Of a DNA stretch of 47,510 nucleotides, positions 42,801 through 47,510 are shown one piece after another. The notes beneath the pieces were generated by a model. It was not told the origin of the DNA. It saw only the letters and a list, made by a program, of their open reading frames with translations, and did no database searches. The stretch lies in NCBI GenBank assembly GCA_029941485.1, contig JAPYOZ010000002.1, forward strand, positions 1 to 47,510. The letters run 5' to 3'. This stretch comes from Gammaproteobacteria bacterium. GTDB taxonomy: Bacteria; Pseudomonadota; Gammaproteobacteria; PS1; Pseudothioglobaceae. The first letter of the stretch is position 1. The number at the start of each line of letters is the position of its first letter. A program made the translations under genes and the position numbers.

Positions 42801-43956
42801 CATCTTCTGTTGCTGGCTCACCTGGACGCATCACATGATAAATAGACATACGAGCTTCAAGCTCAGTTTGCGTTTCATCTAAACGTAAGGTATCTGAAAT
42901 GTAAGCACCGCCTTCAGATTCATTAATGTAGAGAATTTCAATCTTTTTAACTTTGTTAGCGCTTAATGCTTCTAACACCTCTTCGCCAATCACTGTATTA
43001 GCTGCAAATAAAATTTCACCGGTTTCTTTGTCGATTAGATCTGATGATATAACCTTATCCAATAAATATTCAAGTGAAGAATTAAGAGACTTAACGTTAG
43101 CTTTTTCTAATAATTTTGTATGTTTTGCAGTAATACGGCGACCTTGTTCAACAACAACGTCCTTACCAGAAAGAATATCAAACTCTGCGATTGTGCCGCG
43201 AAGACGCTCTGGCGACAAAGCAATATCACACGATTTTGCCTTTAATTTAACATTGGTCTTTTTAAAGAAAGTATCGAGAATATCACTACTACCAAGACCC
43301 ATAGCACGAAGTAGTGTTGTTACTGGTAATTTACGACGACGGTCAATTCTTGCGTATAAATGCTCGTGGTGATCAAATTCAAAATCTAACCATGAGCCAC
43401 GGTAAGGAATAACGCGCGACGAGAATAAAATCTTACCTGAAGAGTGTGTTTTACCCTTATCGTGTTCAAATATCACGCCAGGAGATCTGTGCAGTTGTGA
43501 TACCACGACACGCTCTGTACCGTTAATAACAAAGGTACCTGTTTCAGTCATTAATGGCAATTGGCCTAAGTAAACATCCTCTTCAATGATTTGTTTAACT
43601 CGGCGTTTTTTCTTTAAGGTTGAACCGTTCTTATCAAATAAGACAAGGTTTAGTTTAACGCGTAGTGTTGAGGCAAAAGTGACGCCACGTAATTTACACT
43701 CTTTAACGCTAAATTTTGGTTCTTGTAATTCATAATCTACATATTCAATTTCTGCATAACCGTTAACTGCAGTAATAGGGAAAACAGATTGAAACACCCC
43801 ATGCAAACCAACATCTTCTTTAGTTTTGCTGCCAGCTTGAATGAAGCTGTTAAAAGAATCAATTTGAATAGCCAATAAATCTGGCTCTTGTAAGATCGAT
43901 GATCTTGAACCAAAGTTGTTTCTAATTCGCTTTTTTTCCGTAAATGAATAAGCCAT
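39874..43956 (-). CDS. rpoB: RNA polymerase beta subunit
   Basis: This 1360-residue subunit forms the other half of the polymerase active-site cleft. Landmarks are the start [16 protein letters not shown], the rifampicin-pocket region ([33 protein letters not shown], wild-type-looking S/Q/D/H/R residues), GHNFED-like [15 protein letters not shown] and [13 protein letters not shown]. It ends with the switch region [30 protein letters not shown]. It lies between rplL and rpoC. The 5' gap contains two tandem hairpins. Confidence 0.99.
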   Translation of the reverse strand: MAYSFTEKKRIRNNFGSRSSILQEPDLLAIQIDSFNSFIQAGSKTKEDVGLHGVFQSVFPITAVNGYAEIEYVDYELQEPKFSVKECKLRGVTFASTLRVKLNLVLFDKNGSTLKKKRRVKQIIEEDVYLGQLPLMTETGTFVINGTERVVVSQLHRSPGVIFEHDKGKTHSSGKILFSSRVIPYRGSWLDFEFDHHEHLYARIDRRRKLPVTTLLRAMGLGSSDILDTFFKKTNVKLKAKSCDIALSPERLRGTIAEFDILSGKDVVVEQGRRITAKHTKLLEKANVKSLNSSLEYLLDKVISSDLIDKETGEILFAANTVIGEEVLEALSANKVKKIEILYINESEGGAYISDTLRLDETQTELEARMSIYHVMRPGEPATEDAVNLLFNNLFFKNDRYDLSKVGRMKLNRRLGIKSETGEHVLTNDDIINVLKLLIDIKNGNDSVDDVDTLANRRVRAIGEMIENQFRIGLVRVEKAVREGLNLAETDELTPQDLINSKPVSAAVREFFGSSQLSQFMDQVNPLSGVTHKRRISALGPGGLTRERAGFEVRDVHPSHYGRLCPIETPEGPNIGLINTLAVYAKTNSYGFLETPYQIVKKGKVTDEVIYVSAIDELEHTIAQANAIIDGKGQLMGDLISCRRKNEFVLVNSQDVTLIDIDSKQISSVAASLIPFLEHDDANRALMGSNMQRQAVPVLRAEKPLVGTGIERVVATDSRVCVTAKHGGVVEAVDASRIVIRVDSKQTKAGELGVDIYNLTKYSRSNQNTCINQKPLVKTGDKIAAGDVLADGPSTDLGELALGQNMMIAFMPWNGYNFEDSILISERVVQEDRYTTIHIEELTAYSRDTKLGPEEITADIPNVSESALSKLDEVGVVYVGARVKGGDILVGKVTPKSETVLSPEEKLLRAIFGEKANNVKDSSLRIGASKSGVVIDVQVFTRDRVEKDSRALNIDEERLAKIRKDIDDEFGIIDGDIFRRVRLKLSGGVVTKGVGSIKTGDKLNAKMMKPLENMEVAKLKVEDASVNKEVAALVKQAKAKQVEFDKFFEEERAKINEGAELPPGVMKMVKVYVATRKTLQVGDKMAGRHGNKGVISRVSPIEDMPYLEDGSTVDVVLNPLGVPSRMNVGQVLEVHLGYAAKGLGYKIAAMLDEKRTEMVKEIRAFLDKIYNSYGKQEDLASFTDEEIIELARNLRGGVPMATPVFDGIKEEDIKSLLKLADLPESGQEQLYDGRTGEAFDRLVTVGYMHMLKLNHLVDDKMHARSTGPYSLVTQQPLSGKAQFGGQRFGEMEVWALEAYGAAHTLREMLTVKSDDVAGRAKMYKSIVDGVNLTESVMPESFNVLVKEIRSLGIDVELEQH

Positions 43957-43984
43957 GAATACCTCGTATTAGTTGATTATTGCG

Positions 43985-44004
43985 TGTAAGAATTTCTTCT
44001 TACA
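43985..44004 (-). promoter_or_regulatory. GAAA-tetraloop hairpin upstream of rpoB
   Basis: The minus strand reads TGTAAGAA-GAAA-TTCTTACA, a perfect 8-bp stem closed by a GNRA-type loop. It directly follows the attenuator-like hairpin and ends about 28 nt before the rpoB start. It could be an RNA-processing or stability element between rplL and rpoB. Confidence 0.5.
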
Positions 44005-44007
44005 TTA

Positions 44008-44039
44008 AAAACACCAAAATCCCCACAAGGGGATTTTGG
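44008..44039 (-). terminator. Attenuator-like terminator between rplL and rpoB
   Basis: On the minus strand CCAAAATCCCC, loop TTGT, and GGGGATTTTGG form a perfect 11-bp stem followed by TGTTTTT. This resembles a leaky terminator. An attenuator at this point is known in E. coli, where it lowers rpoBC expression relative to the ribosomal genes. Confidence 0.75.
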
Positions 44040-44057
44040 GTGAAACACTTAAATTAT

Positions 44058-44435
44058 TTATTTAAGTTCTACGCTAGCACCCGCTTCTTCAAGCTGCTTT
44101 TTAACGTCTTCAGCTTCCGCTTTAGATGCGCCTTCTTTAATTGGCGCTGGCGCAGATTCAACCATGTCTTTAGCCTCTTTAAGACCTAGACCAGTGATTG
44201 AACGTACTGCTTTAATAACAGCAACTTTCTTCTCGCCGAATGATGTCAACACAACGTTGAATTCAGTCTGCTCTTCTGCTGCGCTGCCAGCATCCGCTGC
44301 TGCCGCTACTGGTGCCGCTGCCGCTGCCGCTGCAGATACACCAAACTTTTCTTCCATTGCTGAAACTAATTCAACAACATCCATTACAGACATATCTGCA
44401 ATTGCATTTAAAATATCGTCATTTGATAATGCCAT
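44058..44435 (-). CDS. rplL: 50S ribosomal protein L7/L12
   Basis: This 125-residue stalk protein recruits translation GTPases. It has the N-terminal dimerisation helices ([29 protein letters not shown]), an alanine-rich flexible hinge (about 33-55) and the C-terminal domain [38 protein letters not shown]. It lies 22 nt after rplJ with a good SD (AAAGGAGTAAAT). Confidence 0.98.
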   Translation of the reverse strand: MALSNDDILNAIADMSVMDVVELVSAMEEKFGVSAAAAAAAPVAAAADAGSAAEEQTEFNVVLTSFGEKKVAVIKAVRSITGLGLKEAKDMVESAPAPIKEGASKAEAEDVKKQLEEAGASVELK

Positions 44436-44457
44436 GATATTTACTCCTTTTTATTTA

Positions 44458-44979
44458 TTATTGTTTTTGGTCACGAACTGCCGCTACCACTCGAGTTACT
44501 TTTGTCGGAACTTCATTCAAAGTTCTTGCTAGTTTCTCTACCGGTGCTAACATAAGCGCCATAACCAGACTGATCGCTTGATCTTTAGTTGGTAAGTCTG
44601 CAATACGCTTAAGCTGATCTGCTTCCACAAATTCGCCTGAAACGCCCAAACCCTTAACGACTAAATCTTCGTTATCTTTAACGAAATCATTAAATACGCG
44701 TGCTACTGCACCTGGATCTTCCTGAGAAAATCCAAGGATTACCGGTCCGCTAAGAACGGGTAGTACACACTCGCATTCAGTCTTCGCTAATGCTATTTTT
44801 GCTAAGGTATTCTTTACAACACGTAAAGAAACATTTGCATCCATTGCACTAGAGCGTAGATTAGTCATTTGTTCAACTGTCAATCCACGATACTCGGCCA
44901 CGCCAACAGAAATTGCACTATCCGCTAGTGAATTTACTTGTTCGACAACAACCTTTTTTGCTTCAAGATTTAGAGCCAT
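44458..44979 (-). CDS. rplJ: 50S ribosomal protein L10
   Basis: L10 anchors L7/L12 dimers to the ribosome and represses its own operon. It is 173 residues, with the N-terminal rRNA-binding domain ([42 protein letters not shown]) and [12 protein letters not shown]. The C-terminal helix ([24 protein letters not shown]) binds L7/L12. A 195-nt leader precedes it. Confidence 0.98.
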   Translation of the reverse strand: MALNLEAKKVVVEQVNSLADSAISVGVAEYRGLTVEQMTNLRSSAMDANVSLRVVKNTLAKIALAKTECECVLPVLSGPVILGFSQEDPGAVARVFNDFVKDNEDLVVKGLGVSGEFVEADQLKRIADLPTKDQAISLVMALMLAPVEKLARTLNEVPTKVTRVVAAVRDQKQ

Positions 44980-44984
44980 TTGCC

Positions 44985-45170
44985 TCTCCTGAACAGTTTA
45001 AAAAAGAAAGCCATCATTTGATAACTTTCGCCACAGAGTATTTGCATACCCTCTACATAGGCAGACCAGAGAACCGGTCAATTAAACAAACACACCAGAA
45101 GACATGTTTGCACCTATGGTCTTTGAGGTCAGTCAGATTAACTCTGTGACCCAAAGAATTCTTTTAGTCG
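44985..45170 (-). promoter_or_regulatory. L10 leader (rplJ autoregulatory 5' UTR)
   Basis: The 195 nt between rplA and rplJ are non-coding on the minus strand. They carry the paired elements AGACCATAGGTGC and CTGCCTATGTAGAGGG, matching the conserved L10(L12)4-binding fold of gammaproteobacterial rplJ leaders. Binding represses rplJL translation. The SD AGGAGAGG lies at its 3' end. Recognised by eye from the consensus halves. Confidence 0.75.
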
Positions 45171-45174
45171 ATAT

Positions 45175-45870
45175 TTAAATATCGACCGTTGCTAAATCAA
45201 TCGCTAGGCCTGGACCCATGGTTGAAGAAACACTTATTTTTTTGAAATAAACACCCTTAGCTGAGCTAGGTTTTGCTTTTTTCAACGCTTCCACTAAAGC
45301 CGTAATATTTTGTGCCAAAGCCTCTGCACTGAATGACGCTTTACCAATGCCTGCATGAATAATCGCTGCTTTGTCTGTACGGTAACGCACTTGACCTGCT
45401 TTAGCGTTATTAACCGCTGTTGCCACGTCTGGTGTTACTGTGCCAACTTTAGGGTTTGGCATTAAACCACGCGGGCCTAACACTTGACCTAGACGACCCA
45501 CAACACCCATCGCATCTGGAGATGCAATAACGACGTCGTAATTAAGATCACCGTCCTGCATAGACTTCATTAAATCTTCCATACCCACAACGTCTGCACC
45601 CGCCGCTTCAGCTTTAGCCACGTTGTCACCTTGAGTAAACACCGCAACACGGACCGTCTTACCAGTACCGTTTGGCAATACCACAGCGCCGCGCACATTT
45701 TGGTCGGATTTTTTAGAATCAACGCCTAAATTAATACTCACATCCACTGATTCATCAAACTTAGAACTTGCACATTCTTTTAATAAATTAAGTGCATCGT
45801 CCATTGAATAACGTTTACCAATTTCAACCTTAGCTGAATTGTCTTTTTGTTTTTTTGTTAACTTAGTCAT
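45175..45870 (-). CDS. rplA: 50S ribosomal protein L1
   Basis: L1 forms the mobile stalk beside the ribosomal E site and represses the rplKA operon. It is 231 residues with [33 protein letters not shown] at the start, and the two-domain core signatures [31 protein letters not shown] and [14 protein letters not shown]. It is 4 nt after rplK, so the pair is coupled. Confidence 0.98.
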   Translation of the reverse strand: MTKLTKKQKDNSAKVEIGKRYSMDDALNLLKECASSKFDESVDVSINLGVDSKKSDQNVRGAVVLPNGTGKTVRVAVFTQGDNVAKAEAAGADVVGMEDLMKSMQDGDLNYDVVIASPDAMGVVGRLGQVLGPRGLMPNPKVGTVTPDVATAVNNAKAGQVRYRTDKAAIIHAGIGKASFSAEALAQNITALVEALKKAKPSSAKGVYFKKISVSSTMGPGLAIDLATVDI

Positions 45871-45874
45871 CTAA

Positions 45875-46303
45875 TCAACCCTCCACTTCAATACCCATTG
45901 AACGGGCCGTACCAGCAATAACATTAACCGCTGCATCCATGTCATTTGCATTAAGATCTTTCATCTTGATGTTTGCAACTTCTTCTAGTTGTGCGCGTGT
46001 AATTTTTCCAACTTTATCAGTATGTGGTACGCCAGAACCTTTCTTGATGCCTGTTACTTTTAAGATTAATAATGCTGCTGGCGGTGTCTTAGTAACAAAA
46101 GTAAAGCTACGATCGTTATAGACCGTAATTACAACTGGCACTTTCATGCCTTTGTCAATTTCTTGCGTTTGCGCGTTAAACGCCTTACAAAAATCCATAA
46201 TGTTCACACCGTGTTGACCTAATGCAGGGCCCACTGGTGGTGAAGGATTTGCTTCTTGCGCTGGAATCTGCAGCTTAATGTAAGATTCAATTTTTTTAGC
46301 CAT
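45875..46303 (-). CDS. rplK: 50S ribosomal protein L11
   Basis: L11 binds the GTPase-associated rRNA region and is needed for stringent-response sensing. It is 142 residues. It opens [43 protein letters not shown] with the proline-rich switch helix. The C-terminal rRNA-binding domain includes [23 protein letters not shown]. The 87-nt gap to nusG contains a likely regulatory leader. SD is AAGGAAG. Confidence 0.98.
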   Translation of the reverse strand: MAKKIESYIKLQIPAQEANPSPPVGPALGQHGVNIMDFCKAFNAQTQEIDKGMKVPVVITVYNDRSFTFVTKTPPAALLILKVTGIKKGSGVPHTDKVGKITRAQLEEVANIKMKDLNANDMDAAVNVIAGTARSMGIEVEG

Positions 46304-46390
46304 TTTTCTTCCTTGAGGTGTTTGCCTCGTTTTTGGGTATAGCGCCTATTAAGCTCCCCTGTTAAATCATAACCCGAAGGTTATTTTCTT
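46304..46390 (-). promoter_or_regulatory. rplK leader with hairpins
   Basis: On the minus strand, ATAACC-TTCG-GGTTAT (46369-46384) forms a compact UUCG-capped hairpin right after the nusG stop. GAGG-CAAACA-CCTC forms another stem next to the rplK SD. The intervening CAGGGGAGCTTAATAGGCGC could be the L1 feedback site, since L1 is known to bind the L11 leader, but I cannot confirm its fold. Confidence 0.4.
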
Positions 46391-46924
46391 TTAAGTTTTC
46401 GCCACTTGTGAAAACTCAAGTTCTACTGGAGTAGTGCGTCCAAAAATTAACACTTCTACTTTGAGTAAATTCTTTTCATAATCAACCGATTCAATTGTGC
46501 CACTGAATTCATTAAACGGTCCATCAATCACTAAGACTTCTTCACCTGCTTGATAAGCCACTTTAGGTTTAGGTTTATCAGCACCTTCTTGCACACGTGC
46601 CATAATCTTATCAACTTCGCGTTGTGTAATTGGCGAAGGTTTACCCGAAGAGCCGCCAATAAAACCAATCACATTATTAGTGTTCTTAACCAATAACCAA
46701 CTCGGTTCAGTAAGCTCCATACTCACCAACATGTAGCCTGGGAAAAATTTACGCTCTGCTGTTTTCTTTTGACCGTCTTTTAATTCAACTACTTGCTCAG
46801 TAGGAATCATAACTTCACCAACAAGTTCTTCTAATCCTTCTCTTGCAACTGCTTCTTCAATTGCAGTTTTAACTTTCGCTTCATAACCGCTTCTTGCATG
46901 AAGCACGTACCATCTCTTAGACAT
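46391..46924 (-). CDS. nusG: Transcription termination/antitermination protein NusG
   Basis: NusG binds the polymerase clamp and couples transcription to Rho and ribosomes. It is 177 residues: the NGN domain (KRWYVLHARSGYEAKVKTAIEEA, FPGYMLVSMEL, NVIGFIGGSSGKPSPI) and a C-terminal KOW domain (GEEVLVIDGPFNEFSGTIESVDYEKNLLKVEVLIFGRTTPVELEF). Full length, 9 nt after secE. Confidence 0.98.
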   Translation of the reverse strand: MSKRWYVLHARSGYEAKVKTAIEEAVAREGLEELVGEVMIPTEQVVELKDGQKKTAERKFFPGYMLVSMELTEPSWLLVKNTNNVIGFIGGSSGKPSPITQREVDKIMARVQEGADKPKPKVAYQAGEEVLVIDGPFNEFSGTIESVDYEKNLLKVEVLIFGRTTPVELEFSQVAKT

Positions 46925-46933
46925 TTAAATCCT

Positions 46934-47308
46934 TTAGTTCGTTAGTAACTGGACAGCCCAGGTAAAAAATGCATCCACAATCCACAAGAAAATAGCAACA
47001 ATCACTACCGCTACCATAATCATTCCGGTTGTTTTCATGGTCTCATCTCGATTAGGCCAAACAACTTTTCTCAGTTCAATTTTCGTCTCTTTGAAAAATG
47101 AATTTAATCTATCGCCTTGAGGTGATTTAAAAAATACAAAACCAGCCAAAACCATGCCAACAAGTAGAAACAATACCTTGTACAACGTTGTATTCAGTCC
47201 TAACGGGTCTAAATAAAACAGCACAAGAGCGCCAATCACAATTAGGATTGATACATTCATTCCCAATGACGATGATTCTTTTTCTTGACTCTCTACACTC
47301 TTACTCAC
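46934..47308 (-). CDS. secE: Preprotein translocase subunit SecE
   Basis: SecE stabilises SecY in the inner-membrane translocon. The start is a GTG at 47308 (MSKSVESQEKESS) with GAAAGG upstream, giving 124 residues. The ORF-track start at 47353 would run into the tRNA. Three hydrophobic helices (about 17-35, 42-62, 100-120) and the conserved amphipathic stretch FFKETKIELRKVVWPNRDETMKTT define it as the long, three-helix form typical of gammaproteobacteria. Confidence 0.96.
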   Translation of the reverse strand: MSKSVESQEKESSSLGMNVSILIVIGALVLFYLDPLGLNTTLYKVLFLLVGMVLAGFVFFKSPQGDRLNSFFKETKIELRKVVWPNRDETMKTTGMIMVAVVIVAIFLWIVDAFFTWAVQLLTN

Positions 47309-47323
47309 ATTACACCTTTCATA

Positions 47324-47399
47324 TGGCAGGCAAGGAGGGACTCGAACCCCCAACCAACGGTTTTGGAGACCGCCACTCTACCAATTGAGCCACTTGCCT
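47324..47399 (-). tRNA. trnW: tRNA-Trp (anticodon CCA)
   Basis: The minus strand folds as a complete cloverleaf. It has acceptor AGGCAAG pairing with CTTGCCT and an encoded CCA end. The D arm is GCTC-AATTGGTA-GAGT. The anticodon arm is GCGGT-CTCCAAA-ACCGT with CCA, and the T arm is GGGGG-TTCGAGT-CCCTC. It sits between tuf and secE, the usual place for trnW in proteobacteria. Confidence 0.97.
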
Positions 47400-47412
47400 A
47401 AATACTCTTAAA

Positions 47413-47436
47413 GGCTCAGACAATTTTGCCTAAGCC
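47413..47436 (-). terminator. Hairpin between tuf and tRNA-Trp
   Basis: On the minus strand GGCTTAGGCA and TGTCTGAGCC form a 10-bp stem with two G-U pairs and a short AAAT loop, followed only by TTTAAG. It may end or partly attenuate tuf transcription or act as a processing site before trnW. Confidence 0.4.
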
Positions 47437-47457
47437 AAATTTAATTATTTTTCTAAA

Positions 47458-47510
47458 TTACGCCGTTACTTTAGAAACAACACCCGCACCAACTGTACGG
47501 CCACCTTCTC
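47458..47510 (-). CDS. tuf: Elongation factor Tu, 3' end (truncated by window edge)
   Basis: Only the last 16 codons and the stop are present, reading EGGRTVGAGVVSKVTA. This is the near-invariant EF-Tu C-terminus (domain III). The gene continues beyond the right edge. It leads the tuf-trnW-secE-nusG-rpl-rpo block. Confidence 0.93.
   Translation of the reverse strand, partial: EGGRTVGAGVVSKVTA

Noticed and set aside
39303-43372. Plus-strand ORFs within rpoB and rpoC (for example 39303-39725, 40796-41326, 42953-43372)
   Set aside because: They are shadows of conserved coding sequence on the other strand, with low-complexity Ser-rich translations and no SD.
47309-47353. 15-residue N-terminal extension of SecE
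   Set aside because: It is encoded by the 3' part of tRNA-Trp; the GTG at 47308 has a proper SD.

Overview
The window looks like an ordinary chromosomal stretch of a low-GC, sulfur-oxidising gammaproteobacterium. A complete soxXYZA cluster with a SoxK-like partner gene, single-haem SoxA, and housekeeping proteins of gammaproteobacterial type point to the SUP05 / Candidatus Thioglobus / thiotrophic mussel-symbiont group. An intact recA argues against the vesicomyid clam symbionts, which from general knowledge have lost it. The placement is inference from gene content; no alignment was run. No insertion sequence, prophage, CRISPR array or plasmid function was seen.

Layout, left to right. Positions 1-9440: the 3' end of ftsY; a leftward hemC-phhB-membrane protein-oxidoreductase operon; a rightward set of a periplasmic thioredoxin-like gene, argH and fmt; leftward trmL; and clpB behind a sigma-32-like promoter. 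Positions 9489-14843: rnfE, a secreted rhodanese, prmC, a small secreted protein on the other strand, RNase P RNA, class I fumarase, then mreB. Positions 14864-25000: mreC-mreD-mrdA; a leftward recA-recX-Atm1-type ABC transporter-tgt-unknown operon; and a rightward ribD-coaBC pair. Positions 25000-31054: a 345-nt intergenic region with DnaA-box-like sequences, then comEC and dnaE converging. Positions 31055-34083: an AT-rich gap, a tiny integrase-repeat-like gene, and the leftward sox operon with a clear terminator. Positions 34084-47510: trpE, then (all leftward) rpoC, rpoB, rplL, rplJ, rplA, rplK, nusG, secE, tRNA-Trp and the 3' end of tuf.

How the genes fit together. The right third is the classic tuf-trnW-secE-nusG-rplKAJL-rpoBC transcription/translation block, including an L10-type leader before rplJ and hairpins before rpoB. 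The sox operon encodes the carrier (SoxYZ) and the c-type cytochrome enzyme SoxXA that loads thiosulfate onto it. soxB and soxCD are not in the window. The remainder is core metabolism (haem, arginine, riboflavin, CoA, tryptophan, TCA), cell shape (mreBCD-mrdA), DNA repair and replication (recA, recX, dnaE), DNA uptake (comEC) and proteostasis (clpB).

The genome is compact. Four convergent gene pairs overlap at their 3' ends, several operon genes overlap at stop/start codons, and the rnpB -10 hexamer contains the fumarase stop codon. I found no clear new multi-gene system. The most checkable oddities are a possibly leaderless, orphan rnfE, a palindromic pair of DnaA-box-like 9-mers before comEC, a 21-codon ORF behind a strong SD, a dyad over the predicted sox promoter, and a stand-alone integrase-repeat protein.
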